Assembly (NCBI GenBank): GCA_018241685.1
Contig: JAFEDJ010000011.1
Location: 62,001-126,000 of the forward strand
Origin: Pseudomonadota bacterium
GTDB taxonomy: Bacteria; Pseudomonadota; Gammaproteobacteria; Burkholderiales; Rhodocyclaceae
Length of the DNA: 64,000 nucleotides
Reading direction: 5' to 3'
Positions 19,201 through 27,736 of this stretch are shown here, piece by piece. A model generated the notes under the pieces. That model made no database searches, was not told where the DNA came from, and was given only the letters and a program-made list of their open reading frames with translations. How positions within the stretch are numbered: the stretch's first letter is position 1; the number at the start of each line of letters is the position of its first letter. The translations under genes were made by a program, and so were the position numbers.

Positions 19201-19232
19201 GGCTGTCGGTGTCGGAGTGACGATAAGTTGGG

Positions 19233-19262
19233 ATTATCCCGCGCCGGCCGTGCTGCACTCAA
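19233..19262 (-). promoter_or_regulatory. Candidate sigma-70 promoter of the rsx operon
   Basis: On the reverse strand TTGAGT (19262-19257), an 18-base spacer, then GATAAT (19238-19233). Transcription would begin about 26 bases upstream of the rsxA ATG. No FNR-type palindrome (TTGAT-N4-ATCAA) is seen next to it. Confidence 0.5.
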
Positions 19263-19298
19263 GCCCGGTGCGGGCGGCACGGCGGCCGGTGTGCGATT

Positions 19299-20312
19299 TC
19301 AGACGAAATCCTTGGTCTCCTCGACCGCTTCGCGTACGAGGGCCGGGCCGCGGTAGATCAGGCCGCTGTAGATCTGCACCAGCTTGGCACCGGCCTCCAG
19401 CTTGGCGCGGGCCTGACGGCCGTCGAAGACGCCGCCGGCGGCGATGATCGGGACTTCATTCTGCAGCGCCTTGGCGAGGGCCGCGACGACGGCAGTGGAG
19501 GCCTCGAACAGCGGCGCGCCGGACAGGCCGCCCTGCTGGTCGCCGTAGCGGATGCCCTGCACCTTGTCGCGGGCCAGCGTGGTGTTGGTGGCGATCACCG
19601 CGTCGATGCGGTGGCGGCGCAGCGCGTCGGCGATGTTGGTGATCTGGCTGTCGTCCAGGTCCGGGGCGATCTTGAGGGTGATCGGCACGTAGCGGCCGTG
19701 TTTGTCGGCCAGCTGGGCCTGGCGTGCCTTGAGCTGGCCGAGCAGCGCGTCGAGTTCGGATTCGCCCTGCAGTTGGCGCAGATTCTTGGTGTTGGGCGAC
19801 GAAATGTTGACGGTGATGTAGCTCGCTAGCGGGTAGGCCTTGTCGAGGCAGATCAGGTAGTCGTCGGCGGCGCGCTCGATTGGCGTGTCGGCGTTCTTGC
19901 CGATGTTGATGCCGAGGATGCCCTTGAACTTGGCGGCTTCCACGTTGCCGATCAGGGCGTCGATGCCGTGGTTGTTGAAGCCCATCCGGTTGATGATGCC
20001 CTTCACCTCGGGCAGGCGGAACATGCGCGGCTTGGGGTTGCCGGGCTGGGCGCGTGGCGTGATGGTGCCGATTTCGATGAAACCGAAGCCCATGCGGGCC
20101 AGCCCGTCGATGATCTCGCCGTTCTTGTCGAGACCGGCGGCCATGCCGATGCGGTTCGGGAATTGCAGGCCCATGACCTCCACCGGCCTGGCGGGCAGCG
20201 GCTTGCCGGCGGGCAGCAGGCGGCCGGCAAGGTTCAGGCCGGCGAGGGCGGTTTCGTGGGCGGTCTCCGCGTCAAGGGAGAAGAAAATGGGGCGTGCGAG
20301 TTCGTAGAGCAT
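19299..20312 (-). CDS. pyrD: Dihydroorotate dehydrogenase (quinone), class 2
   Basis: PyrD oxidises dihydroorotate to orotate at the inner membrane, passing electrons to quinone (step 4 of pyrimidine synthesis). Its 337 residues include an N-terminal amphipathic segment ([19 protein letters not shown]) typical of membrane-associated class 2 enzymes, the FMN-binding [16 protein letters not shown], the catalytic-Ser loop [15 protein letters not shown] and [12 protein letters not shown]. It is followed downstream by a separate small gene. Confidence 0.95.
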   Translation of the reverse strand: MLYELARPIFFSLDAETAHETALAGLNLAGRLLPAGKPLPARPVEVMGLQFPNRIGMAAGLDKNGEIIDGLARMGFGFIEIGTITPRAQPGNPKPRMFRLPEVKGIINRMGFNNHGIDALIGNVEAAKFKGILGINIGKNADTPIERAADDYLICLDKAYPLASYITVNISSPNTKNLRQLQGESELDALLGQLKARQAQLADKHGRYVPITLKIAPDLDDSQITNIADALRRHRIDAVIATNTTLARDKVQGIRYGDQQGGLSGAPLFEASTAVVAALAKALQNEVPIIAAGGVFDGRQARAKLEAGAKLVQIYSGLIYRGPALVREAVEETKDFV

Positions 20313-20366
20313 CCTGCATTCTACCGCAGCGCGGCAAACTGCTGTTTCTAAACCCTGTTTCAGGTT

Positions 20367-20840
20367 TCAGTCGACGGCGAAGCGGAATTGCAGGCCAAGG
20401 TAGCCGCTGTAGCCGGGCAGGTTGGGCAAGGCGACAAGGTTGGCGCCGACGCGGCCGAATTCCGCAGAGACGGTCGGGATGACCAGCACCGGCGACGGGT
20501 AGCCGGTGCCGACCAGGCCGAAGGCGCCGAGGCGGAACGGGCCGGCCTGCAAGGGCATCCAGCGGGCTCCGGCGTAGAAGGTGTTGCGGTCGTAGCTGTT
20601 GCGGAAGTAGCCGGCGGTGGCAACCCATGGGGTGCCGGTGAACGCCCGCTCGAAGCCCGCGCCCGGATTGAATTCCCGCCAGTCCCGGCGGTCGGGCTGG
20701 AAATGATGTGAAACGCCGGAGACGGTCAGCCAGTCCTGGTGTGGGGCGTTCTGGATATCGTCGAGGCTGGGCGCGGCTGCGGCAATACTGGCGCAGGCAA
20801 GCAGGTGTACGGCCGCGGCCGTGCGTAGCAGAAAGTGCAT
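20367..20840 (-). CDS. Predicted small secreted beta-barrel protein, function unknown
   Basis: I do not recognise a named family with certainty. The 157 residues begin with a Sec signal (HFLLRTAAAVHLLACASIAAAA) and continue as alternating aromatic/Gly-rich strands (WREFNPGAGFE, AGYFRNSYDRNTFYAGARW, AFGLVGTGYPSP), ending in an aromatic-rich last strand LGLQFRFAVD, typical of an eight-stranded outer-membrane barrel such as PagP-like proteins. The NPG.G.E and Y.NSYD blocks look conserved in type. I start at ATG 20838-20840 because the signal peptide follows directly. It lies 10 bases after bpt and may be read from the same transcript. Confidence 0.6.
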   Translation of the reverse strand: MHFLLRTAAAVHLLACASIAAAAPSLDDIQNAPHQDWLTVSGVSHHFQPDRRDWREFNPGAGFERAFTGTPWVATAGYFRNSYDRNTFYAGARWMPLQAGPFRLGAFGLVGTGYPSPVLVIPTVSAEFGRVGANLVALPNLPGYSGYLGLQFRFAVD

Positions 20841-20850
20841 CGGGGGGAGC

Positions 20851-21591
20851 TCAGTCGAGTTTGTCGAGATCGGCGTCGGTGAGGGTTTGCCACTGGCCGC
20901 CGATGCGTCCCTGGATCGGGCGGAAGCGCGCCTTGTAAGCCATTTTTCGGCTGTCGCGGATCCAGTAGCCAAGATAAAGATAGGGCAGCTTGAGCTGGCG
21001 GCACACCTCGATCTGCCACAGGATGCCGAAGGTGCCGAGGCTGCCGTGGGCCGTATCGGGGTCGTAGAAGGTGTAGACGCTGGACAGGCCGTCGGTCAGG
21101 CAGTCGATGACGCTGACCATGCGCAGGATGCCGTTCTCGCGGAATTCGAGCAGGCGGCTGTCCACGTGGCTCTGCAGCAGGAAATGGGCGTACTGCTCCC
21201 GGTTGTCCTGGTCCATGCCGCCGCCGGCGTGGCGCGTGGCCTGGTAGCGCTGGTAGAGGGTGTAGTGCTCCTCGATGAACTCCAACGGCATCTCGCGCGG
21301 ATGCAGGTCGGCATGAGCCGCCCAGGCGCGGCGCTGGCTGCGATTGGGCGTGAAGCTGGCCACCGGGATGCGCACCGGAATGCACGAGCGGCAGGTGTCG
21401 CAGTAGGGGCGGTAGGTGAAGATGCCGCTGCGGCGGAAGCCGGTATGCACCAGCTCGCTGTACAGCGGCGTGTCGATCAGGTGGCTGGGGGTGGCGACCT
21501 GGGAACGGGCCTGGCGGTCCGGCAGGTAGGAGCACGCGTAGGGCGCCGTCGCGTAGAACTGCAGCAGCGAGTAGGGATAGTCCTTCAGCAT
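20851..21591 (-). CDS. bpt: Aspartate/glutamate leucyltransferase (N-degron pathway)
   Basis: Bpt transfers Leu from Leu-tRNA to proteins with N-terminal Asp or Glu, marking them for ClpAP via ClpS. The 246-residue protein has the N-terminal [15 protein letters not shown] and the R-x-C-x-x-C region [26 protein letters not shown], then YGTFG-like [16 protein letters not shown] and [20 protein letters not shown], the acetyltransferase-fold blocks of the ATE1/Bpt family. It follows aat by 4 bases. Confidence 0.94.
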   Translation of the reverse strand: MLKDYPYSLLQFYATAPYACSYLPDRQARSQVATPSHLIDTPLYSELVHTGFRRSGIFTYRPYCDTCRSCIPVRIPVASFTPNRSQRRAWAAHADLHPREMPLEFIEEHYTLYQRYQATRHAGGGMDQDNREQYAHFLLQSHVDSRLLEFRENGILRMVSVIDCLTDGLSSVYTFYDPDTAHGSLGTFGILWQIEVCRQLKLPYLYLGYWIRDSRKMAYKARFRPIQGRIGGQWQTLTDADLDKLD

Positions 21592-21595
21592 GGGG

Positions 21596-22300
21596 CTACG
21601 TCCAGGGGGCTTGTGCTCCGTTCATTGGCCAGCGCGCCGGAGGCGGGCCTTCCTGCGTGGCTTCGTCGAGCAGTTGGACGAAGGTCGCGCGCGAAATCTC
21701 CTGACCACCCAGCGAAGCCAGGTGCGAGGTCGTCATCTGGCAATCTAGCACGCGAAATTCCCGTTGCTCAAGGAAGCGGGCCAGATGCGCGAAGGCGATC
21801 TTCGAGGCGTCGGTACGTCGGCTGAACATGGATTCGCCGTAGAAGGCGCGTCCCACTGCCATGCCGTAAAGCCCGCCGGCCAGCTCGCCGTCGATGTACG
21901 TTTCGACCGAGTGCGCATAGCCGAGTTCGTGCATGCGGATGTAGGCGTCCTGGATCTCGGGCGTAATCCACGTGCCGCCGCGGGGATCGCGTGGCGCGGC
22001 ACAGGCGCGGATCACCGCCGGAAAGTCGTGGTCCAGGCGAATCTCGTAGGCGGCGTTGCGCAGTGTCTTGCGTAGGGAGCGGGTGATGCGGACTTGATCA
22101 GGGAAGACGACCATGCGGGGATCCGGGCTCCACCACAGGATCGGTTCGCCGTCGTTGAACCACGGGAAGATACCGTGCCGATAGGCGGCGAGCAGCCATT
22201 CGGGAGTGAGTGCGCCGCCTGCAGCCAGCAGCCCGTTGGGCTCGCGCAGCGCTCGGGTGACCGATGGAAAGGCGGGTTTGTTGCCGAGCCAGGGAATCAT
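21596..22300 (-). CDS. aat: Leucyl/phenylalanyl-tRNA-protein transferase
   Basis: Aat adds Leu or Phe to proteins with N-terminal Lys or Arg, generating primary destabilising residues. Its 234 residues contain [26 protein letters not shown] near the N-terminus, [37 protein letters not shown] and the C-terminal [19 protein letters not shown]. Together with bpt the cell has both bacterial N-degron tagging activities in one operon. clpS and clpA are not in this window. Confidence 0.96.
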   Translation of the reverse strand: MIPWLGNKPAFPSVTRALREPNGLLAAGGALTPEWLLAAYRHGIFPWFNDGEPILWWSPDPRMVVFPDQVRITRSLRKTLRNAAYEIRLDHDFPAVIRACAAPRDPRGGTWITPEIQDAYIRMHELGYAHSVETYIDGELAGGLYGMAVGRAFYGESMFSRRTDASKIAFAHLARFLEQREFRVLDCQMTTSHLASLGGQEISRATFVQLLDEATQEGPPPARWPMNGAQAPWT

Positions 22301-22393
22301 GTCGGATCAGGTGCGGTACGAACCGGATCCGGACAGGATATCAGGCGCAAGCCGGAATGCGGCCCGCGCCGTGCGCTCGACGGGATTGCGTGT

Positions 22394-22930
22394 TCAGTTG
22401 GATTGCGGCTGGCGCGACTGGCCGTTGGGCAGTACCCGGCGGGCGCCGTCGTAGCGGGCCGCCCAGTAGTCGAGACGCATGTCCTCGACGCGGACAACGC
22501 CGCCTGTCGAAGGTGCATGCACGAACTGGTAATTGCCGAGGTAGATGCCCACGTGGGAGAAAGCGCGGCGCATGGTGTTGAAGAACACCAGATCGCCCGG
22601 CTTCAGCTCGGCAAACTTGACCTGCTCGCCCATCTGGGACATTTCGGCGGCCGTGCGCGGCATGCCGAAGCCGAGGGCATCGGCGAACACTTTGCCGACG
22701 AAACCACTGCAGTCAAATCCGGTGAGCGGGCTGGTGCCACCGAAGCGGTAGGGAACGCCAAGGAAGTTCAGGCTACGGTCGACCAGATTGCGGATCGAAT
22801 CGGTGTAGCGCTCGAACATGGAAGCCGGAAGGGCTTCGTCGTTGGCGGGATTGGAGGGCTCCGACGCAAGGACCGCGCCGGAACACGCGATCGCTACAAA
22901 AAAGCCGAGTATCGTCTTTTTGATAGGCAT
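22394..22930 (-). CDS. NlpC/P60 family peptidoglycan endopeptidase
   Basis: A 178-residue secreted cysteine peptidase expected to cut the D-Glu-(meso)DAP bond in peptidoglycan stem peptides. A Sec signal (KKTILGFFVAIACSGAVLA) is followed by the catalytic domain: Cys in GFDCSGFVGKVF, His in SHVGIYLGNYQFV and the third polar residue His in FVHAPSTGG. I start at ATG 22930 because the signal peptide begins there. No Shine-Dalgarno precedes it, and a good promoter places the predicted transcript start at this ATG, so the mRNA may be leaderless. Confidence 0.9.
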   Translation of the reverse strand: MPIKKTILGFFVAIACSGAVLASEPSNPANDEALPASMFERYTDSIRNLVDRSLNFLGVPYRFGGTSPLTGFDCSGFVGKVFADALGFGMPRTAAEMSQMGEQVKFAELKPGDLVFFNTMRRAFSHVGIYLGNYQFVHAPSTGGVVRVEDMRLDYWAARYDGARRVLPNGQSRQPQSN

Positions 22931-22936
22931 CGAATA

Positions 22937-22965
22937 ACTATACCCAATGGACTGATCAGTGTAAA
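22937..22965 (-). promoter_or_regulatory. Sigma-70 promoter of the NlpC/P60 gene
   Basis: On the reverse strand TTTACA (22965-22960), exactly 17 bases, then TATAGT (22942-22937). Only six bases (tattcg) separate the -10 box from the ATG, so initiation 7 bases downstream falls on the A of ATG. Confidence 0.65.
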
Positions 22966-22990
22966 GATTTTCGACATACATTAAGTTGTG

Positions 22991-23017
22991 CCGTGCAGCA
23001 TGTGCATTGCTGCACGG
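22991..23017. other. Perfect hairpin in serB-NlpC intergenic region
   Basis: CCGTGCAGCA (22991-23000), loop tgtgcat, TGCTGCACGG (23008-23017): a 10-bp perfect stem. No T-run follows on the reverse strand, so it is a poor intrinsic terminator for serB although it could stabilise a 3' end. Confidence 0.5.
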
Positions 23018-23088
23018 AGTTCCTGACAAACCATCGCTAGTATCGGTTTCGCACTGGTCGCGAGCAGCAACGTTCAGGAGGCCGCGCG

Positions 23089-23135
23089 GGAGGCAGGCCG
23101 TACCGGTCGGCATGCCTCCATCGAAGGGCCCTTCG
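23089..23135. other. Two further hairpins downstream of serB
   Basis: GGAGGCA (23089-23095) pairs with TGCCTCC (23113-23119), continued after one mismatch by GCCG/CGGC around the loop taccggt. Immediately after comes the 14-base palindrome CGAAGGGCCCTTCG (23122-23135), followed on the forward strand by GCTTT. Both lie between the serB stop and the NlpC promoter. Confidence 0.4.
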
Positions 23136-23180
23136 GCTTTCTGCAGCGACGCGCTCGTGCCAGTCGCACTAATTTCGCTG

Positions 23181-24011
23181 TCAGGCAAACAGGTTCAGGA
23201 TGCCGTCGAGGCCGCTGTGGTTCAGTGCGTAGTCGGCTTTTTCCCTGACGACCGGTTTGGCGTGATAGGCAATGCCGACGCCCGCTTCCGTGAGCATTGG
23301 AAGATCATTGGCCCCGTCGCCCGCGGCAATGACGCGGTCGGCGGTGAAGCCGCGCTGCTGGCAGACCTGCAGCAGCGTCCGGCGCTTGACCTCCCCGTCC
23401 ACTACCTCGCCCTTTACCCGTCCGGTCAGCCGTCCGTCCTCGATCTCCAGTTCGTTGGCCACCGCGTAGTCGAAACCCAGTTGCTGCTGCAGGCGTTCGG
23501 TGAAGTAGGTGAAGCCACCAGATACCAGCACCGTGATGATGCCTGCCTGCTTGAGGCCGGCAATCAGCGCCTCGGCGCCGGGATTGAGCTTGAGGCGCTC
23601 GCTGAATACACGCTCAAGCGCCGCCACGGGAAGGCCGGCGAGCAGTGCGACACGGCGGGTCAGGGATTCGCGAAAATCCAGTTCGCCGCGCATCGCCGCT
23701 TCGGTGATCTCGGCGACTTCCGGCTTGAGGCCTTGCATGTCGGCGATTTCGTCGATGCACTCGATGGTGATCAGCGTCGAGTCCATGTCGGTGACGAACA
23801 GGCGGTAATCGGTCAGCCGCTGGTTGTCGGGTACGAAGGCGTAATCCAGTGCGTGCTGTTCGCAGTAGCCGGCGACCTCCGGGTGGGGCGTGGCGCCGAG
23901 CAGCCGGAAGGCGGTGTTGCTGATGCGGCCAATGCCTTCGGAGGCCGTCAGGGCGGCCAGATCCTTCAGGGCGCGGGTTTCGACCTGCGGTCCCTGTACG
24001 ACGAGATTCAT
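23181..24011 (-). CDS. serB: Phosphoserine phosphatase
   Basis: SerB catalyses the last step of serine synthesis. The 276-residue protein has an N-terminal ACT-like regulatory region of about 70 residues and a HAD domain with VTDMDSTLITIECIDEIAD (nucleophile Asp and DxDST motif), VLVSGGFTYF (motif II Ser) and AAGDGANDLPML (motif IV). Its ATG shares one base with the upstream DAHP synthase stop (TGATG), so the two amino-acid genes are probably translationally coupled. Confidence 0.95.
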   Translation of the reverse strand: MNLVVQGPQVETRALKDLAALTASEGIGRISNTAFRLLGATPHPEVAGYCEQHALDYAFVPDNQRLTDYRLFVTDMDSTLITIECIDEIADMQGLKPEVAEITEAAMRGELDFRESLTRRVALLAGLPVAALERVFSERLKLNPGAEALIAGLKQAGIITVLVSGGFTYFTERLQQQLGFDYAVANELEIEDGRLTGRVKGEVVDGEVKRRTLLQVCQQRGFTADRVIAAGDGANDLPMLTEAGVGIAYHAKPVVREKADYALNHSGLDGILNLFA

Positions 24012-25087
24012 CAGGCAGCGCTCCGTTGGGCCAGGGCCTCCCGAAGGATGTCGCGTGTATTGCGGATCATTTCCTCGGTGGTGCTCCAGTCCACGCAGGC
24101 ATCCGTCACCGAGCAGCCGTAGCGCAGTTCGCTGAGGTTGGCGGGGATCGGCTGGTTGCCAGCCTCGATGTTGCTCTCGATCATCAGGCCGACGATGGAA
24201 CGGTTGCCCTCACGGATCTGGTGTGCAACGTCGCGCATGACCAGCGGCTGGTAGTCGGGGTTCTTCCACGAGTTCGCGTGGGAGCAGTCGATGACGATGT
24301 TGGCCGGCAGCTTGGCCTTGACCAGCGCCTTTTCGGCTAGGGAGACAGATACTGTGTCGTAGTTCGGACGTCCGCCACCGCCGCGTAGCACGACGTGACC
24401 GTACGGGTTCCCGCGGGTACGGATGATGGAGGACTGGCCCTGACTGTTGATACCAAGGAAGCTGTGCGGGCTGGAGGCCGACAGGATGCCGTTGACGGCG
24501 GCTTCGAGAGAGCCGTCGGTGCCGTTCTTGAAGCCGACCGGGGTGGACAGGCCGGAGGCCATTTCCCGGTGGGTCTGGGATTCGGAGGTGCGGGCGCCGA
24601 TGGCGGTCCACGCGATTAGATCGCCGTAGTATTGGGGCGCGATGGGATCCAGTGCTTCGGTGCCGGCGGGCAGCCCGGCTTCATTTACGTCGAGCAGGAA
24701 GCGACGGGCCTTCTCCATGCCTTCGTCGATGCGGAAGGAGTCATCCATATGGGGGTCGTTGATGTAACCCTTCCAGCCCGTGGAGGTGCGCGGCTTCTCG
24801 AAATAGACCCGCATCACCAGTACCAGGGTGTCGGAGACTTCGTCGGCAAGCTTCTTGAGGCGGCGGGCGTAGTCCAGGCCGGCAACCGGATCATGGATGG
24901 AGCAGGGGCCGACAACGACGAAAACCCGCGGATCCTTGCGGTCGAGAATGGCCTGCAGGGTCTGGCGGCCTTCGAGGACGACCTGCGCAGCCTTGTCGGT
25001 GAGCGGCACGCTGGCGGTGATTTCCTCGGGGGAGGGCATGCGGTCGAAGGCCGCGATGTTCAGGTTTTCGGTTTGGGCGAAGGGCAT
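24011..25087 (-). CDS. aroG: 3-deoxy-7-phosphoheptulonate (DAHP) synthase, class I
   Basis: This enzyme condenses phosphoenolpyruvate and erythrose-4-phosphate, the first step of the shikimate pathway. Its 358 residues include VVVGPCSIHDPVAGLDYA, VMRVYFEKPRTSTGWKG (PEP/metal-binding), ARTSESQTHREMASGLSTPVGFKNGTDG and IVIDCSHANSWKNPDYQ, the type I-alpha AroFGH signatures. Which aromatic amino acid inhibits it (AroF, AroG or AroH type) cannot be settled by eye, so the symbol is provisional. It is upstream of serB on the same strand. Confidence 0.9.
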   Translation of the reverse strand: MPFAQTENLNIAAFDRMPSPEEITASVPLTDKAAQVVLEGRQTLQAILDRKDPRVFVVVGPCSIHDPVAGLDYARRLKKLADEVSDTLVLVMRVYFEKPRTSTGWKGYINDPHMDDSFRIDEGMEKARRFLLDVNEAGLPAGTEALDPIAPQYYGDLIAWTAIGARTSESQTHREMASGLSTPVGFKNGTDGSLEAAVNGILSASSPHSFLGINSQGQSSIIRTRGNPYGHVVLRGGGGRPNYDTVSVSLAEKALVKAKLPANIVIDCSHANSWKNPDYQPLVMRDVAHQIREGNRSIVGLMIESNIEAGNQPIPANLSELRYGCSVTDACVDWSTTEEMIRNTRDILREALAQRSAA

Positions 25088-25123
25088 GGCGGACTCGCTG
25101 TATGAGTAGCGGAATCCGGTATT

Positions 25124-25771
25124 TTACCCCGAAGCGCCGGATCTCATGGTATGGCGCATCAGTCCGAGCACGCTGGGCAGCTGGACGTCCACGTGATCGG
25201 GCTGGCGCAGGCTGCGGCTGATCCATACCGTGCGCATGCCGAGGCGCTTGGCGGTGCGCAGGTTCTCGGCGCTGTCCTCGACCAGGATGCAGCGCGCCGG
25301 GTTGAGGCGGTGATCCTTGATCAGGTGCAGGAAGCCGCGCCGCTTGGGCTTGGGGTTGTAGCGCATCTGTTCGACCGCATAGACGTCGGCCAGCAGATGG
25401 CGGATGCCCATGATGTCGAGCACGGCTTCGGCGTAGTGCCGTGGGCCGTTGGAGAAGACGATCTTCTTGCCCGGCAGGCGGCGCAACAGGTGGCGCAGCG
25501 CGTTGTCGAAGACGACCATCCGCGGCAGGTCGGGAAACTGGTGGGTGTCGTGCAGGAAATGCCGCGGGTCGGTGCCGTGGTGGCGCATCAGGCCGGTGAG
25601 GGTAGCGCCGTAGCGGCGCCAGTAATCCACGCGCAGCCGGTTGGCCGCAGCCTCGTCCAGATCGAGCTGGCGCATGAGGTAGGCCGTCATGCTCCGGTTG
25701 ATGTGCGGGAAGATGTGCGGACTGGCGTTGTGCAGCGTGTTGTCGAGGTCGAACAGCCAGACTGGGTGCAT
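25124..25771 (-). CDS. HAD-superfamily pyrimidine 5'-nucleotidase-like protein
   Basis: A 215-residue HAD hydrolase with motif I WLFDLDNTLHNASPHIFPHIN, motif II IVFSNGPRHYA, motif III Lys in YNPKPKRRG and motif IV CILVEDSAENLRTAKRLGM. The F-P-H-I-N cap onset and LFDLDNTLY-like motif are those of SDT1/PPN1-type pyrimidine nucleotidases, which remove the 5'-phosphate from UMP, CMP or damaged nucleotides. I start at ATG 25771, two bases after the bioC stop. Confidence 0.85.
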   Translation of the reverse strand: MHPVWLFDLDNTLHNASPHIFPHINRSMTAYLMRQLDLDEAAANRLRVDYWRRYGATLTGLMRHHGTDPRHFLHDTHQFPDLPRMVVFDNALRHLLRRLPGKKIVFSNGPRHYAEAVLDIMGIRHLLADVYAVEQMRYNPKPKRRGFLHLIKDHRLNPARCILVEDSAENLRTAKRLGMRTVWISRSLRQPDHVDVQLPSVLGLMRHTMRSGASG

Positions 25772-25773
25772 GT

Positions 25774-26658
25774 TCACGCGGATTTGCGCTCGAAACGGAT
25801 GATGGCGCGGCCGTCGTCTGCGACCTTTGGGGCCGCCTTCCAGGCGTGGCCGTAGACGACTTCGACGGTGGCCGGCAGGCGGCCGTCCCGGCGCAGATTT
25901 TCGTAGTTGGCGCGCAGGGTTTCCCAGTGGCGCTTGCCGACCAGCCCGTGCGGCCGGGTGAGCGCGGCGTTGTTGGAGCCGCTGGCACGAAGATCGCGGA
26001 ACAGATCGTCCAGATTCGTGTAGGTAACGGTGAGCATCTCCATATCCATCACCGGATCGGAGAAACCCGCGCCGACGAGAGCGTCGCCCAGGTCGTGCAT
26101 GTCGATGAAGCGGTGCAGGTGCTCTGCATCCGACGGCGGCAGGGCAGCGCGCAGTTCTTTCAGGGTGTCCGGGCCTAGGGTGGCGAACATCAGCATGCCG
26201 CCGACCTCGAGCACTCGATGGATTTCCTTCAGGGCTGGCAGCGGATCGTGCAGCCACTGCAGCATCAGGTTGGACCAGGCCAACGAAACGCTGCCGCGGG
26301 CCAGCGGAAGTGCCGTGGCGTCAGCGCAGACGAAGTCGGGATCGGTTGGCTTGCCGAAACGCATGATGCGCTTGAGCAGGCCCCGCTCGCCGCGGGCCTG
26401 GGCGAGCATCGCCGGTGAAACATCCACCGCGACGCGCGGGATGTCGGGATAGCGCGTGGCGAAGCCCGGCAGGTCGGCGCCCGGGCCGCAGCCCAGGTCG
26501 AGGACGCGCTTCGGTTCGATGCGGATGTAGTCGAGGCGCTCGGCCATGCGCCGGGAGATTTCCCGGGCCAGGGTGTCGACACTGGCATAGCCGGCAGCCG
26601 CCTGCTCGGCCCGGCGCCGCACGAGGCGCGGGTCGAGCTGGAAGTCCGGCATGGTCAT
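25774..26658 (-). CDS. bioC: Malonyl-ACP O-methyltransferase
   Basis: BioC methylates the free carboxyl of malonyl-ACP so that the fatty-acid machinery can build pimeloyl-ACP for biotin. The 294-residue class I methyltransferase has the SAM motif VLDLGCGPGADLPGFATRYP, followed by VAVDVSPAML, and the conserved SNLMLQWLHDPLPALKEIHRVLEVGG. The N-terminal RRRAEQAAAGYASVDTLAREI resembles BioC starts. It follows bioB by 14 bases; bioA, bioD, bioF and bioH are not in the window. Confidence 0.9.
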   Translation of the reverse strand: MTMPDFQLDPRLVRRRAEQAAAGYASVDTLAREISRRMAERLDYIRIEPKRVLDLGCGPGADLPGFATRYPDIPRVAVDVSPAMLAQARGERGLLKRIMRFGKPTDPDFVCADATALPLARGSVSLAWSNLMLQWLHDPLPALKEIHRVLEVGGMLMFATLGPDTLKELRAALPPSDAEHLHRFIDMHDLGDALVGAGFSDPVMDMEMLTVTYTNLDDLFRDLRASGSNNAALTRPHGLVGKRHWETLRANYENLRRDGRLPATVEVVYGHAWKAAPKVADDGRAIIRFERKSA

Positions 26659-26672
26659 GGATGGGCGGTCGC

Positions 26673-27671
26673 TCAGAAGGACGTGAGGCCGAGACGGGCG
26701 AACAGCTTGTCGTCAGCGTCGGCGTCCGGGTTGTCGGTGGTCAGCAGGCGTTCGCCGTAGAAGATCGAGTTGGCGCCGGCCATGAAGCACAGGGCCTGCA
26801 CTGCGTCGCCGAGCTCCTGGCGGCCGGCGGACAGGCGCACGTAGCTCTTGGGCATGGTGATGCGCGCGGCGGCGATCATGCGCACGAAGTCGAAGGGATC
26901 GATGGCTTCGTTGTTGCCGAGCGGCGTGCCTTCCACCTGCACCAGGTTGTTGATGGGCACGGAATCCGGCGGCGGGTTCATGTTGGCCAGCTCGGCGATC
27001 AGCGCAGCGCGGCTCTTCTTGGTTTCGCCGAGGCCGACAATGCCGCCGCAGCACACGTTGATGCCGGCGTCGCGCACCTTGTCGAGGGTGTCGAGGCGAT
27101 CCTGCAGCGTGTGGGTGGTGATGATCTGGCCGTAGAATTCCGGCGAAGTGTCGATGTTGTGGTTGTAGTAGTCGAGGCCGGCGTCCTTGAGCTGCTCGGC
27201 CTGGCCGTCCTTCAGCATGCCGAGGGTGACGCAGGTTTCCAGGCCCAGTTTCTTGACTTCACGGACCATGTCCAGTACCGGGGCGAGGTCCTTTTCCTTC
27301 GGACCGCGCCAGGCGGCACCCATGCAGAAGCGGGATGCGCCCTTGGCTTTGGCGGCGCGGGCGTTCTCGAGCACTTCGCCCAGCGGCAGCAGGGATTCCT
27401 TCTCAAGGCCGGTATCGTAGCGGGACGACTGGGAACAATAGCCGCAGTCCTCCGAACAGCCGCCGGTCTTGATCGACAGCAGCGTGGAGCGCTGGACGGC
27501 GTTGGGCTCGAAATTCTCCCGGTGCACCTGCTGGGCGCGGAAGACCAGATCATTGAAGGGCAGGGCGAACAGGGCCTCGACCTCGGCGACGCTCCAGCGC
27601 TTGCGCGCGGGCGTGGTGGTGGCGTTGGAAGGAGCGCTCTCTGCGTGGGCGACGGTGGCGGTCATTGTCAT
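26673..27671 (-). CDS. bioB: Biotin synthase
   Basis: BioB is the radical-SAM enzyme that inserts sulfur into dethiobiotin. The CxxxCxxC cluster motif is in [19 protein letters not shown]; further Cys ligands and [13 protein letters not shown] (in [13 protein letters not shown]) and [10 protein letters not shown] identify BioB. The C-terminal [17 protein letters not shown] is typical. I start at ATG 27671, which has AAAAGGG 6-7 bases upstream; a longer frame start at 27743 would cross the regulatory region. The resulting length of 332 residues is normal. Confidence 0.95.
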   Translation of the reverse strand: MTMTATVAHAESAPSNATTTPARKRWSVAEVEALFALPFNDLVFRAQQVHRENFEPNAVQRSTLLSIKTGGCSEDCGYCSQSSRYDTGLEKESLLPLGEVLENARAAKAKGASRFCMGAAWRGPKEKDLAPVLDMVREVKKLGLETCVTLGMLKDGQAEQLKDAGLDYYNHNIDTSPEFYGQIITTHTLQDRLDTLDKVRDAGINVCCGGIVGLGETKKSRAALIAELANMNPPPDSVPINNLVQVEGTPLGNNEAIDPFDFVRMIAAARITMPKSYVRLSAGRQELGDAVQALCFMAGANSIFYGERLLTTDNPDADADDKLFARLGLTSF

Positions 27672-27688
27672 GCACCCTTTTTTTGGCT

Positions 27689-27703
27689 GTAATTCAAAAT
27701 TAC
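27689..27703. promoter_or_regulatory. AT-rich inverted repeat between bioB and comF-like gene
   Basis: GTAATT (27689-27694), caa, AATTAC (27698-27703): a perfect 6-bp inverted repeat in an otherwise GC-rich region, 18 bases upstream of the bioB start. It does not match the enterobacterial BirA operator (TTGTAAACC type), so the binding protein is unknown. Confidence 0.35.
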
Positions 27704-27736
27704 GAAGCCTTTTAGTTTCCCCGAAGGGGTCAGGAC

